NCBI GenBank assembly: GCA_002421005.1
Contig: DIJC01000022.1
Coordinates: 8,561 to 72,560, forward strand
DNA: 64,000 bases
From: Enterobacteriaceae bacterium UBA5654
GTDB lineage: Bacteria; Pseudomonadota; Gammaproteobacteria; Enterobacterales; Enterobacteriaceae
Reading direction: 5' to 3'
Shown: one piece after another, positions 44,029 through 53,126 of the stretch
How the letters are laid out: each line of letters starts with the position of its first letter
Numbering within the stretch: the first letter of the stretch is position 1
Program-made: the position numbers and the translations under genes
The notes under the pieces: model-generated
What the model was told of the DNA's origin: nothing
Database searches by the model: none
The model's input: only the letters and a program-made list of their open reading frames with translations

Positions 44029-46265
44029 AGCGTCGGCTCGGCGGGCGGCTGCGGCATCGCGCCCGGCGGTGGCGTAGCGCCGCCCGGCGCGGGCAGGATT
44101 TGCCAGGTCTGAACCGGGGCGCGGACGTCGGCCCGGTCGAAGTGTTTCTTCACCTGGCTGTCCAGCGCAAAACGCACGGTCCACTGTTTCAGCGGCTGGG
44201 TGGTAAACGATACCCGCAGGGTAAAGGCGGTGTTAGTCAGACCGACAATCCCGGCAAAAGACGGCTCGCCGATAATCAGCGCGCGGATGTCCGGCATTTC
44301 CATCAGTTCCGCGACCGCATCCTTCAGCGCCTGGTTGGCTTTATCCGCATTTTCATGACGGTCAACATCATAATTCGCCACCACCGAGCCAATGCCGCGC
44401 ACGAAGTTAGCGAAAGTGGTGATCGAAGACCACGGAATAATGTGGTACGCGCCGGTATCCTGGCGCACGCCTACCGAGCGAATGGACATCCGTTCTACCG
44501 TGCCGGTTAATGGCCCGATAGTCACCAGGTCGCCGGTATTCATCCCGTTCTCAAACTGAATAAAGATGCCGGTGATAATATCTTTCACCAGCGTTTGTGA
44601 CCCGAAAGAAATCGCCAGCCCCAGCGCCCCCGCGCCCGCCAGCAGCGGGGCGATATTTACGCCGATTTCAGACAGCACAATCATTACCGTAATGGTGCTG
44701 ATGATCACCGCCAGCGCGTTGCGGAACAGCGTCAGCAGCGTGCGGGTACGCGCGCTCGGCAGCGGACGACCGTGAATATCGGAGGAGAGGCGATTTTCAA
44801 TCAGGCTGGCGAGCACCGTCCAGCCCACCGCCGAGAAGAACAGGATCAGCGCAATGCGAATCAGGATATCGACGGTTTTCTCCCCTGCGCCGTTGTGCAG
44901 CCAGTTCCAGAAATCGAACAGCCCCCACGCGCTAAGCAATAGCATAATCGCCACGCAGACCACCAGAATGCGCGCCACCTTCAGGGCGGTGGAGAGCCAG
45001 CCATTAAGCCGCTTTTGCAGTTCAGGATAGTTACGCTGGGTATGCGCAGACAGCGTAATGCGCTTGGCGATCCAGCGCGAAAGGATCCCGGAGGCAAACG
45101 CCGCCAGGCCAACGATCGCCAGGCTGCGCACCGTTGCGCCCATCATAAATTTCAGGCTGTTGCCGGGATCGAACAGCGAGAAGAAAAACAGCACGATGAA
45201 ATAGGCGGTCGCCAGCCAGTGCCAGACCAGCGCAAAGGCGCGGATAAACAGGCTGAAGAAAGAGAGCGAACGTTCTGCCAGCTTGAGTAAATCTTCGGTA
45301 ATGCGCTGTTTGTTATGGAAAATAAGATACAGCGCCCAGACGGTGATCCCCAGCATAATCGCCACGTTAGCCATCGCGCCAAACTGCACATTCACCTGGT
45401 TAGAAATAATCGGCACCGCCACAATCAGCCCGTAACCAATCAGGCTACTGAGTGCGCTTAAGCGTAAATTCCAGTAGTGCGCCGAGGCATCTTCAATCGA
45501 GAACGGGCGCAGATCCGGCACGCGTGGGCTGAAGATAAGGCGCAGAATTGCTTTGAAAAATTCAATCAGCGCAAAGGCGCTCAGGAACAGACTCTGCTGG
45601 AAAGTAATGGTCTGACTGCCGGAATTGAAATTCTCAATCAGGATTTGCCCGACGAATAACGTCAGCACCAGCAGCAGGAGATCAATAATAAACGCGCCCG
45701 TAATCATGCCGGGAAGCTGAAGCCAGTTGCCGTGCTCGCGATTTTTTCTCCGTCCCCAGCGGCCCATTTTGCGGTAAAGCGGAAGGGCTGCGAGGCGAAT
45801 TAAGCCGTAAAACGCGAAGACCATCCCCGCCAGCATCAGAAAGTGGGTCAGGGCGTTGGTGAAAGTATGCTGGTTAAACGGTTTGTGCGGCGAGCCGGTG
45901 ATATTGCGGTAGAGCTGGGCGAAGCGGGAAGAGAGCTGTTCGCCATAATGCCGTCCGACGCTGGTGACGTTTTCCAGCACGGTTGTATTATCTTCCACTT
46001 CCGGCGGGGCAATCGTCGGCACTGGCTCCGGTGGCGGCGTGGCGGCGACTTTACGCAGTTGCCCGATTAACTCCTCGCGCGACGTGTCATTGGCGAGAAC
46101 GTCCGCCAGCGCTGCGTAGGCGGCTTTCTTCTGCTCCAGATCGGGTTCTTCAGCAGGGGCTTTTTCTTCTGTTGCCGCCGGGGCGCTGGTGGTGACGCCA
46201 GGAATGACCGCTGCGTGCAGCGGAGCGCTCAGCAGACTAATAAGTAAAAGTAAGATCCACGGCAC
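44025..46265 (-). CDS. ybiO: moderate-conductance mechanosensitive channel YbiO
   Basis: 746-aa MscS-superfamily channel that opens on hypo-osmotic shock. Signal peptide (MPWILLLLISLLSAPLHA), a periplasmic domain, many TMs, and the MscS core near 510-690: pore-lining helix with Gly/Ala pattern (PLLAGAGALGLAISFGSQTLVKDIITGIFI), FENGMNTGDLVTIGPLTGTVERMSIRSVGVR. The C-terminal tail is Pro/Gly-rich. Close in length to the E. coli protein. Confidence 0.95.
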   Translation of the reverse strand: MPWILLLLISLLSAPLHAAVIPGVTTSAPAATEEKAPAEEPDLEQKKAAYAALADVLANDTSREELIGQLRKVAATPPPEPVPTIAPPEVEDNTTVLENVTSVGRHYGEQLSSRFAQLYRNITGSPHKPFNQHTFTNALTHFLMLAGMVFAFYGLIRLAALPLYRKMGRWGRRKNREHGNWLQLPGMITGAFIIDLLLLVLTLFVGQILIENFNSGSQTITFQQSLFLSAFALIEFFKAILRLIFSPRVPDLRPFSIEDASAHYWNLRLSALSSLIGYGLIVAVPIISNQVNVQFGAMANVAIMLGITVWALYLIFHNKQRITEDLLKLAERSLSFFSLFIRAFALVWHWLATAYFIVLFFFSLFDPGNSLKFMMGATVRSLAIVGLAAFASGILSRWIAKRITLSAHTQRNYPELQKRLNGWLSTALKVARILVVCVAIMLLLSAWGLFDFWNWLHNGAGEKTVDILIRIALILFFSAVGWTVLASLIENRLSSDIHGRPLPSARTRTLLTLFRNALAVIISTITVMIVLSEIGVNIAPLLAGAGALGLAISFGSQTLVKDIITGIFIQFENGMNTGDLVTIGPLTGTVERMSIRSVGVRQDTGAYHIIPWSSITTFANFVRGIGSVVANYDVDRHENADKANQALKDAVAELMEMPDIRALIIGEPSFAGIVGLTNTAFTLRVSFTTQPLKQWTVRFALDSQVKKHFDRADVRAPVQTWQILPAPGGATPPPGAMPQPPAEPTL

Positions 46266-46349
46266 GGGGCTCCTCCGATGAGAACCAGGAACAAAACCCT
46301 AAGTATAGAAGGTTGAGATGACGCGGCGGTAAATGAGAGGATTCCGGGA

Positions 46350-46373
46350 CACCGCCCCCAGGCAGGGGCGGTG
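46350..46373 (-). terminator. stem-loop after glnQ
   Basis: CACCGCCCC/GGGGCGGTG with a 6-nt loop, just past the glnQ stop on the minus strand. It lacks a T-run, so it may protect the 3' end or act with Rho. Confidence 0.5.
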
Positions 46374-46380
46374 ACGGACA

Positions 46381-47103
46381 TCAGGAAACGTGCTGTAAAA
46401 ATTCCTGCAAGCGCAGGCTGGGCGGGTTCTCAATCAGCGTTTGCGGATTGCCGTCTTCGGCAATCCGGCCTTTATCGATAAAAATCAGCCGCGAGGCCAC
46501 TTTCTCGGCGAAGCCGATTTCGTGGGTGACGATCACCATCGTCATGCCTTCTTCCGCCAGATCCTGCATCACTTTCAGCACTTCATGACGCAGTTCCGGG
46601 TCCAGCGCTGAGGTTGGCTCATCGAACAGCATCATTTTCGGCTTCACCGCCAGCGCACGGGCAATTGCCACGCGCTGTTGCTGCCCGCCGGACAGTTCAG
46701 ACGGATAGTGATGCGAGCGCTCTGCGAGACCGACTTTCGCCAGCAGCGACAGCGCCAGCTTTTCGGCTTCGGCTTTCTTCGCGCCACGCACGCGCAGCGG
46801 GCCGAACATCACGTTTTCCAGCGCCGTCAGGTGCGGGAACAGGTAGAACTGCTGGAATACCATTCCGGCTTCCTGGCGGATCAGGCGATCGTCCACTTTC
46901 GGATCGTTGACCTTCAGGCCATCCACAACCAGCTCACCGCTGGTGATCTCTTCCAGTTTGTTAATGCAGCGCAGCAGGGTCGATTTACCGGAACCCGACG
47001 GGCCGATGATAACCACTACTTCACCCTGGGTGATGTGTAAATCAATATTGTGCAGCACCTGGGTCGGGCCAAAGTGCTTGGAAACGTTTTTAAATTCAAT
47101 CAC
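46381..47103 (-). CDS. glnQ: glutamine ABC transporter ATPase GlnQ
   Basis: 240-aa ATPase of the GlnHPQ importer. Walker A GPSGSGKST (about 34-42), Q-loop VFQQF, signature LSGGQQQRVAIARAL, Walker B MMLFDEPTSALDP, H-loop VTHEIG. Overlaps glnP by 4 bp. Third gene of the glnHPQ operon. Confidence 0.98.
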   Translation of the reverse strand: MIEFKNVSKHFGPTQVLHNIDLHITQGEVVVIIGPSGSGKSTLLRCINKLEEITSGELVVDGLKVNDPKVDDRLIRQEAGMVFQQFYLFPHLTALENVMFGPLRVRGAKKAEAEKLALSLLAKVGLAERSHHYPSELSGGQQQRVAIARALAVKPKMMLFDEPTSALDPELRHEVLKVMQDLAEEGMTMVIVTHEIGFAEKVASRLIFIDKGRIAEDGNPQTLIENPPSLRLQEFLQHVS

Positions 47104-47759
47104 AGGATTTTCATCCTTCTTTCAAGACGGCGCAGAACAAAGCTCAGAACCAGAGTGATAAGCAGATAAATCACCGCGACGGCGCTCCAGATCTCCAGCG
47201 CGCGGAAGTTACCGGCAATAATTTCCTGTCCCTGACGGGTCAGCTCCGCCACGCCGATAACGATAAACAGCGAGGTATCTTTAATGCTGATGATCCACTG
47301 GTTGCCCAGCGGCGGCAGCATCCGGCGCAGCGCCAGCGGCAGAATCACATGACGGATGGTTTCACGGCGCGACAGTCCCAGCGCCAGGCCCGCTTCGCGA
47401 AAGCCTTTGTGAATGGACAACACCGCGCCACGGGTGATTTCTGCGATGTATGCGCCGGAGTTAATCATGATGGTCACCACTGCCGCGCTGAACGGATCGA
47501 TACGCAGATCGTTGAAGGCCATGGGCAGGGCAAAATAGATAAACATCACCTGCACCACAATCGGGGTGCCGCGAATAATTTCGATGAACACGAGGGCAAT
47601 AAAGTTGGTGATACGGCCACCGAAAGAGCGGGCAAAACCTGCCAGCAACCCGATGATTAAACCACCTGCCAGGCCGAGGACCGAGATCCACAGCGTCATT
47701 TTGGCCCCTTCCAGCAAAATCGGAATGGCAGGCCAAATGGCACTCCAGTCAAACTCCAT
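47100..47759 (-). CDS. glnP: glutamine ABC transporter permease GlnP
   Basis: 219-aa HisMQ-type permease with five TMs and the EAA loop (EAGLALGLSRRETIRHVILPLALRRMLPPLGNQ) that docks with GlnQ. MEFDWSAIWPAIPILLEGAKMT start. It lies 78 bp after glnH with a strong intercistronic hairpin between. Confidence 0.97.
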   Translation of the reverse strand: MEFDWSAIWPAIPILLEGAKMTLWISVLGLAGGLIIGLLAGFARSFGGRITNFIALVFIEIIRGTPIVVQVMFIYFALPMAFNDLRIDPFSAAVVTIMINSGAYIAEITRGAVLSIHKGFREAGLALGLSRRETIRHVILPLALRRMLPPLGNQWIISIKDTSLFIVIGVAELTRQGQEIIAGNFRALEIWSAVAVIYLLITLVLSFVLRRLERRMKIL

Positions 47760-47795
47760 AATAAATTCCTGTTACCGCGTTTAAAAAATAGAACA

Positions 47796-47814
47796 GGGGG
47801 CGAACGTCGCCCCC
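47796..47814 (-). repeat. intercistronic hairpin between glnH and glnP
   Basis: GGGGGCGA/TCGCCCCC with loop ACG, followed on the minus strand by a T-rich stretch (TTCTATTTTTTAAA) some bases later. Probably a partial terminator or mRNA stabiliser that gives more binding protein than permease, as is common in such operons. Confidence 0.65.
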
Positions 47815-47837
47815 GGAAAAAAGTCGAGCAAAATGGC

Positions 47838-48584
47838 TTATTTAGGTTCGGTGCCGAACCATTTTTTGTAGATTTCGTTATAGGTGCCGTTGTCGCGAAG
47901 CGTTTTCAGCGCGCCGTTCACTTTCTCACGCAGATCGTCGCTGCCTTTCGGGAAGGCGATGCCGTACTGCTGCGCTTCCAGAGACTCACCCACCGCTTTA
48001 AACTTGCCGTTGCCGGCGGTTTTGATGAAATAAAGGATGTTTGGCGTGTCGTGCAGGACCGCGTCGGCGCGGTTAGTGCCCAGCTCCATATAGGCGTTAT
48101 CGATGTTCGGGAACTGACGCAGATCTTTGGTTTTGATATTGGCTTTCGCGTAGTCAACCGAGCCGGTGCCGCTCTTCACCGCCACCACTTTGCCGTCAAG
48201 GTCTTTCACCGATTTCACGTCGTTGTTATCCGCTTTGACCATCACCAACAGGCCGCTTTTGTAGTAGCCGTCGGAGAATTCAATCGCTTTTTTACGCTCT
48301 TCGGTAATGGTGATACCCGCCAGTGCCACATCAACGTTTTTGGTTTGCAGGGCAGGGATGATGCCGCTGAAATCCATGGGCTTCAGGGTGTAATCAAGCT
48401 TCAGCTCTTTGGCGATAGCCGCCCACAGGTCAACGTCAAAGCCGACATACTTATCGCCTTGTTTGAATTCGAAAGGAACGAAAGCGGTATCTGTGGCGAC
48501 AACCAGTTTTTTATCTGCTGCGTGAGAAGAAACGGCGAAAGCCAGAGCAAGCGTTGCCAGGGAAACTTTAAACAGAGACTTCAT
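47838..48584 (-). CDS. glnH: glutamine-binding periplasmic protein GlnH
   Basis: 248 aa from the ATG at 48584: signal peptide MKSLFKVSLATLALAFAVSSHA, then the solute-binding domain 3 fold (KLVVATDTAFVPFEFKQGD, VGFDVDLWAAIAKEL, ALAGITITEERKKAIEFSDGYY). The 7 extra N-terminal codons in the frame are not needed; GGAAATG precedes the chosen ATG. First gene of glnHPQ, under a nitrogen-regulated promoter. Confidence 0.97.
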   Translation of the reverse strand: MKSLFKVSLATLALAFAVSSHAADKKLVVATDTAFVPFEFKQGDKYVGFDVDLWAAIAKELKLDYTLKPMDFSGIIPALQTKNVDVALAGITITEERKKAIEFSDGYYKSGLLVMVKADNNDVKSVKDLDGKVVAVKSGTGSVDYAKANIKTKDLRQFPNIDNAYMELGTNRADAVLHDTPNILYFIKTAGNGKFKAVGESLEAQQYGIAFPKGSDDLREKVNGALKTLRDNGTYNEIYKKWFGTEPK

Positions 48585-48636
48585 AGCATTTCCTTTTATA
48601 GTCACGGGGCGATCCCCTGCGAGAACAGACGGTACT

Positions 48637-48653
48637 ATGAAAAAATCGTGCCA
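48637..48653 (-). promoter_or_regulatory. sigma-54 promoter of glnHPQ
   Basis: On the minus strand TGGCACGATTTTTTCAT fits the -24/-12 pattern TGGCAC-N5-TTGCA/T and equals the E. coli glnH promoter element as I recall it. It lies about 55 bp before the glnH ATG. Confidence 0.85.
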
Positions 48654-48726
48654 CTTTTACAAGCTATTGTTTTATCAGCCACAATGCAACGTAGCGGTGC
48701 ACGAATTTGATCATCTCACCCTTCAA

Positions 48727-48756
48727 TGCACCACGATGGAGCACTATTTTGGTGCA
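48727..48756. promoter_or_regulatory. two overlapping NtrC binding sites
   Basis: TGCACCACGATGGAGCA (48727-48743) and AGCACTATTTTGGTGCA (48740-48756) both resemble the NtrC consensus TGCACCATWATGGTGCA and share 4 bp. They lie about 75-105 bp upstream of the sigma-54 element, the usual enhancer distance, so glnHPQ should be induced under nitrogen limitation. Confidence 0.8.
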
Positions 48757-48876
48757 AGGCGTTAGTGCCGGGGTTCATGTTGATTTTTATCGCAGAACAG
48801 AGGGAGAAAACAATCTTTTATTAACGATTATGTGAGGTGATTATTACAAGAAATTAACTTATGCCGCTAAGAAGAC

Positions 48877-48901
48877 CAAAAAAATGCACCTTAAAGGTGC
48901 A
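48877..48901 (-). terminator. dps terminator
   Basis: Minus-strand hairpin TGCACCTTTAAGGTGCA followed by seven or more T, about 45 bp after the dps stop. A second GC-rich inverted segment (CCCCGCCACGGCGGGCGGGG, plus strand 48908-48927) lies between it and the stop. Confidence 0.85.
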
Positions 48902-48946
48902 TATGACCCCCGCCACGGCGGGCGGGGAGAGAGGATTTTCGTATGG

Positions 48947-49450
48947 TTATTCGATGTTAGACTCGATGAACCACAGGAATTTATCCAGATCGCGTGACGC
49001 TGCGGTCAGAATATCAGCCGTATCTTCGTCTTTCGCTTCGGTGATGCCTTTACGCACGTCGTTAGCGACGATAGCGTAGCGGTCAGCCAGCTCTTTCAGG
49101 TGATCCTGAACGGTGTGAATGTCCAGCGGGTAGCTTTTCAGTGCGGTTTTGCTGTTAACGACCTGCGTGGTCCCCAGCGCAACGCCACCAAGCTGTACGG
49201 CACGTTCTGCGATGGTATCCAGGTGATCGGTTAACGCGGTACGGAAGCCGTCCAGCATTTCGTGTACACCAATAAAGTTAGCACCGCGCATGTTCCAGTG
49301 AGCCTGTTTGGTGATCAGCGACAGGTCGATAAACTGCACCAGCTGACGGTTCAACAGTTCAATGGTGGCTTTTTTCTCGCTGTCAGATACATCGTTGCGA
49401 GTATAAAGCAGATTAGACGCTTTTGTTTTAACCAGTTTAGCGGTACTCAT
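48947..49450 (-). CDS. dps: DNA protection during starvation protein Dps
   Basis: 167-aa ferritin-like dodecamer that binds DNA and oxidises Fe2+ with H2O2. Start ATG 49450 (MSTAKLVKTKASNLLYTRND) with AGGA upstream. Lys-rich N-terminal DNA-binding tail; intersubunit ferroxidase residues H51, H63, D67, D78 and E82 in HWNMRGANFIGVHEMLDG and TIAERA. Same length as E. coli Dps. The open frame upstream includes promoter sequence. Confidence 0.98.
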   Translation of the reverse strand: MSTAKLVKTKASNLLYTRNDVSDSEKKATIELLNRQLVQFIDLSLITKQAHWNMRGANFIGVHEMLDGFRTALTDHLDTIAERAVQLGGVALGTTQVVNSKTALKSYPLDIHTVQDHLKELADRYAIVANDVRKGITEAKDEDTADILTAASRDLDKFLWFIESNIE

Positions 49451-49495
49451 AATCTCATATCCTCTTGATGTGGATTCCCAAGTAAATTTCGAGAT

Positions 49496-49504
49496 TAAGT
49501 ATAG
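49496..49504 (-). promoter_or_regulatory. -10 region of the dps promoter
   Basis: CTATACTTA on the minus strand, 46 bp before the dps ATG, fits a sigma-S/sigma-70 extended -10 (GCTATACTTAA). Stationary-phase and OxyR/IHF control are known for E. coli dps; I could not place those factors' sites with confidence. Confidence 0.6.
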
Positions 49505-49708
49505 CACCGCTTTTCGGATGTGCGATTCAGGATCTGCCTATCGGTTTAATAGCGTGAAACGACGGTGTGGAACAATAATCCGTTTTAACAGATACTTAGA
49601 TGTTATTTATGTAAATGATTCTTAATTGATAATTTAAAGGGAATATTATCTTTTCTATTTTTACGCAAATGGATAAAAGTGCGTAAATATTTGTCGATAA
49701 AAAGCGGG

Positions 49709-49745
49709 ATTATTCTGCATGGCTATGCACACCATGCAGAATAAT
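49709..49745 (-). terminator. rhtA terminator
   Basis: 14-bp perfect stem ATTATTCTGCATGG/CCATGCAGAATAAT with a 9-nt loop directly after the rhtA stop (which begins at 49747). On the minus strand a short T-run (CTTTTT) follows about 5 nt later. Confidence 0.75.
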
Positions 49746-49746
49746 A

Positions 49747-50637
49747 TTATTTCTTGACCTTTACCTGCTTAATTTCCGGCTCGCGTCGCAGAGTGAGCGT
49801 GGACCCCATGGAAGCCGCGATAATCGCCCCCAGCGCCAGTGACTGGGTGAACGTCAACGTTTCCCCAAGGAAAATAATCCCTGAAATGGCGGCCAGCGCA
49901 GGCTCCATACTCATCAGCGTACCAAAGGTTCGCGTTGGCAGGCGGGTGAGGGCAATCATCTCCAGCGAGTAGGGCAGCGCCGTAGACAGCACGGCGATTG
50001 CCAGACCCAGCGGAAGCACGGACCAGTGCCACAGGGCTTCGCCCGACTGTAAAATTCCCAGCGGGACGAAAATCAGCGCGGCGATAAGGGAACCCATCGC
50101 CACCGTCGCCGGGCCGTGCTCCGCGCCTGCGCGCTGGCCGGTGATGATATAAATAGCCCAGCACGCGCCCGCGCCCAGCGCCAGAAGCGCCCCGGTCAAA
50201 TCAACGTGCGCCACGTCCTGACCCAGCGGCAGCAGGAACCATAATCCCAGTACCGCCAGTATCACCCAGATGAAATCCACCGCCCGGCGTGAGGCGAAGA
50301 GAGCCACCGCCAGCGGGCCGGTAAACTCCAGCGCCACCGCCACGCCCAGCGGAATTGTCTGGATGGAGAGATAAAACAGATAGTTCATCGCGCCGAGCGA
50401 CAGGCCGTAAAACACCAGCGGCAGCCGCTGCTCTTTGGCAAAGCGCAGCTTCCATGGTTTGAATACGATCACCAGAATCAGCGTACCCAATGCCAGGCGC
50501 AACGCGGTGACGCCGGGCGCGCCGACCAGCGGAAAGAGGGTTTTTGCCAGCGACGCGCCGCTTTGAATCGACGCCATAGCGACTAATAAAACAACAACAG
50601 GTAGCCAGACTGGCATTTTACGCTGCGATCCAGGCAT
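49747..50637 (-). CDS. rhtA: threonine/homoserine exporter RhtA
   Basis: 296-aa EamA/DMT-family exporter with ten TMs, starting at ATG 50637 (MPGSQRKMPVWLPVVVLLVAMAS, as in E. coli). Two EamA repeats, e.g. GAPGVTALRLALGT, VALEFTGPLAVAL and GTLMSMEPALAAISGIIFLGE. Exports homoserine, threonine and some analogues. Divergent from ompX. Confidence 0.95.
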   Translation of the reverse strand: MPGSQRKMPVWLPVVVLLVAMASIQSGASLAKTLFPLVGAPGVTALRLALGTLILVIVFKPWKLRFAKEQRLPLVFYGLSLGAMNYLFYLSIQTIPLGVAVALEFTGPLAVALFASRRAVDFIWVILAVLGLWFLLPLGQDVAHVDLTGALLALGAGACWAIYIITGQRAGAEHGPATVAMGSLIAALIFVPLGILQSGEALWHWSVLPLGLAIAVLSTALPYSLEMIALTRLPTRTFGTLMSMEPALAAISGIIFLGETLTFTQSLALGAIIAASMGSTLTLRREPEIKQVKVKK

Positions 50638-50985
50638 GTATTCTCCGTCAATTTTTGTCAAAAGAAGTAAAAGTTCCAGTGTAAATGAACAGGCGGTCGC
50701 GGTTTAGTCTTTGTTGAAAAAAGAACGCTTAAAATTCATCGGGTGAATATCAATTGCTGAAAAAAATCTGTGGGAGATTGAGAGTAATCCGATGATTGCA
50801 ATCCCTGCCGCGCGTCATAATGACCGCCTGCGAGACAAAAGCGTTGTTTTTTGAAAGGGATAGTCAAGAATGGAAATGTTTCGTTACAGGAAAGGACCCC
50901 TCTGACAACGCAATTCTCAAAAAGTTTCACAGCATTTTGATATATTTAAAACTTAGGACTTACTTGAAGCACATTTGAGGTGGTT
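50638..50985. other. rhtA-ompX divergent promoter region
   Basis: 348 bp without a gene. AT-rich near ompX (TTTTGATATATTTAAAAC, around 50936-50953), where its promoter probably lies. The ompX ribosome binding region reads GAGGTGGTTATG; in E. coli this segment is the target of the small RNA CyaR. Short frames here are not convincing. Confidence 0.5.
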
Positions 50986-51492
50986 ATGAATAAAATTGCA
51001 TGTCTTTCAGCACTGGCCGTTGTTCTGGCTGTTTCCGCAGGTACTGCCGTAGCTGCAACTTCTACCGTTTCCGGTGGTTACGCTCAGAGCGATATGCAGG
51101 GCGTGGCGAACAAAGCTAACGGTTTCAACCTGAAGTATCGCTACGAAAATGACACCCCGCTGGGCGTTATCGGTTCCTTCACCTATACCGAAAAAGACGA
51201 TTCCGATAACGGCCTGTATAACAAAGCGCAGTACTACGGCTTCACCGCGGGTCCGGCTTACCGTATCAACGACTGGGCAAGCATCTACGGCGTAGTCGGT
51301 TTTGGTTACGGTAAAGTTCAGGCGAACGATATCCCTGATAACCACAGCACCAGCGATTACGGTGTGGCATACGGCGCGGGTCTGCAGTTCAACCCGATGG
51401 AAAACGTTGCTCTGGACGTTTCCTACGAGCAGAGCCGTATCCGTAGCGTTGACGTTGGTACCTGGATCGCAGGCGTCGGCTACCGCTTCTGA
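50986..51492 (+). CDS. ompX: outer membrane protein OmpX
   Basis: 168-aa eight-stranded beta-barrel of the Ail/Lom/OmpX family. Signal peptide MNKIACLSALAVVLAVSAGTAVA cleaved before ATSTVSGGYAQ. Strand pattern conserved (GFNLKYRYEND, YGFTAGPAYRINDWASIYGVVG) with terminal aromatic F (GVGYRF). Three residues shorter than E. coli OmpX, the differences being in the outer loops. ATG 50986 preferred over a GTG two codons upstream. Confidence 0.97.
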   Translation: MNKIACLSALAVVLAVSAGTAVAATSTVSGGYAQSDMQGVANKANGFNLKYRYENDTPLGVIGSFTYTEKDDSDNGLYNKAQYYGFTAGPAYRINDWASIYGVVGFGYGKVQANDIPDNHSTSDYGVAYGAGLQFNPMENVALDVSYEQSRIRSVDVGTWIAGVGYRF

Positions 51493-51517
51493 TTATTGTG
51501 TGATTTCTGCACGATAC

Positions 51518-51546
51518 AAAAAATCCGCCCCAGGGCGGATTTTTTT
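51518..51546. terminator. bidirectional terminator between ompX and the DUF4127 gene
   Basis: AAAATCCGCCC/GGGCGGATTTT with a 2-3 nt loop, A-run before and T-run after, so active in both directions. It ends ompX and the convergent unit. Confidence 0.85.
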
Positions 51547-51563
51547 ATGGGGAATAAATACTG

Positions 51564-53126
51564 TTACGCCTCGGTGCGCATTTCCGTTTTGATATTCAGC
51601 CCGCTCAGTCGGTGGAACGGCGCGGACAAATGGATGATTTCGGGCACCTGACCGCCGAAACTGTTCCCCAGATGCGCTTTCCAGGTCGTTTTTAGCCGCT
51701 GTTTGATCTCTGAAAAAACCATTTCTGCCACCGCATCAAAATCCGCATAGCTGGCTCCTGACGCAGGTAAAAATTCACATTGCATCGGGAAACGTACTTC
51801 GGTTTGCCAGGCCCAGTCAGACATGATTCTTTCCTGCAAGAAGTTGCGCACTGCCGCCAGATTATCGCTGCCACTGGCAAAGACCAGGGTAGCAAGCGCC
51901 GTACCGAGAGAGTTGCAGGTGGTGTTCCAGCCCGCATAGCCGCAAATACGATCGCAGGCACCGTAATGGTCGAGGAGATCGACCAGTTCCGTTTCACCGC
52001 CGTTGGAAAAAGCCAGATCGGCAATGACGACCGGGACGGAATGCGTGCGGCGGGTGAGTTCAGCTACGAAAGAGTCCAGGTTGCGCCGGGTGGAATAGGT
52101 CACATTTTTTTGCGGCTGATGCCGACAACCGGTGTGGACATCGTAACCGTAGCTGGCTGCCGCCGACTCCTGCATGATGTCGCCGCAGCCGTTAATCGCC
52201 AACAAGGGATAAAGCTGATCGTCACCAGCCGCCAGCGTTATGCCGCAGGCGGCGGTATGCGAGCGCAGGGAATCAATAAACGGGCGATCCTCATAGTTGG
52301 GTATAACGGAAGAAAACTGCTCGTTTGAGTACAAAACGGAAACCCCAAACGGACGTTCGCGCTGGTCGAGCCAGGCGCGAGTCAGCAGCGTACAGCCACT
52401 TTCATCGGTTCCAGGGTGAACATGCACGCGCTCGTGAACGCCAGCATCATCGATCCACTGATAAATGCGTGACCGATCGGCGGCGGTAAAGCCGAATTCA
52501 GCGGTGTCATCCAGGGGGATCACCAGTTGCTCCAGCACCCCTTCAGCGACCAGTTGAATGGCGGCCTGAATAACCTGGCGATTTTTTTCCCGCCGGGAGA
52601 GCCAGTCTTGCAGCACGGCAGCAGGAATAAGCTGCTGATAATGTTGAAGACGCGCGGACTCATCCGTATCAAGCCCCACACGCTGCTGCTTGTTGCTTAA
52701 AAAACCATACGTATAAACGGCTTTACCGTAGGTCGCGTACCAGTCCGGCTCCTCTTCGCTCGAGTCGTAGCAGGGCGTGCGTAAGACCAGCGCCGAGGCA
52801 TAAATTTTCACATCAGGCTGCTGCCATTTTATTTGCCGCAGATGGTGCAGACGTGACAGTAGCACTTCCACCCTCTCATTATGGACTCTGGCCGGGAAAA
52901 GCCCGCCGTAGACATACATATCCAGGCTGACAATCAGGGCATCGGCTCTGCCGGTTTCCTGCCGCAAAAAATCATTCAACGCGCCATGACGGGCGGGCTG
53001 TTTCTTAAAGCCTAAAAGGTTTTTCTCTGGCAGAAGTAAATTTAGCTGACTGTTCATCGCCGCCAGCGACTGCAAAAAATCATAGTTGTAGGGGCGGATA
53101 TCCAGCGGGATGCCGACAATGATCAT
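51564..53126 (-). CDS. DUF4127 family protein of unknown function
   Basis: 520 aa. Start MIIVGIPLDIRPYNYDF and the late block ICGYAGWNTTCNSLGTALA are the pattern I associate with DUF4127. No signal peptide, no TM. Conserved acidic and polar patches (DDTAEFGF, GTDESGC, DLAFSNGGE) hint at an enzyme, and the fold may be hydrolase-like, but no catalytic site can be named. It overlaps the EIIC gene by 4 bp (ATGA) and is translationally coupled to it, so it probably acts on what the carrier brings in. Absent at this place in K-12. Confidence 0.75.
   Translation of the reverse strand: MIIVGIPLDIRPYNYDFLQSLAAMNSQLNLLLPEKNLLGFKKQPARHGALNDFLRQETGRADALIVSLDMYVYGGLFPARVHNERVEVLLSRLHHLRQIKWQQPDVKIYASALVLRTPCYDSSEEEPDWYATYGKAVYTYGFLSNKQQRVGLDTDESARLQHYQQLIPAAVLQDWLSRREKNRQVIQAAIQLVAEGVLEQLVIPLDDTAEFGFTAADRSRIYQWIDDAGVHERVHVHPGTDESGCTLLTRAWLDQRERPFGVSVLYSNEQFSSVIPNYEDRPFIDSLRSHTAACGITLAAGDDQLYPLLAINGCGDIMQESAAASYGYDVHTGCRHQPQKNVTYSTRRNLDSFVAELTRRTHSVPVVIADLAFSNGGETELVDLLDHYGACDRICGYAGWNTTCNSLGTALATLVFASGSDNLAAVRNFLQERIMSDWAWQTEVRFPMQCEFLPASGASYADFDAVAEMVFSEIKQRLKTTWKAHLGNSFGGQVPEIIHLSAPFHRLSGLNIKTEMRTEA

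Noticed and set aside
48908..48927. CCCCGCC...GGCGGGG segment after dps as an independent terminator
   Set aside because: Imperfect stem with no T-run; the hairpin at 48885-48901 with its T-run is the better terminator.
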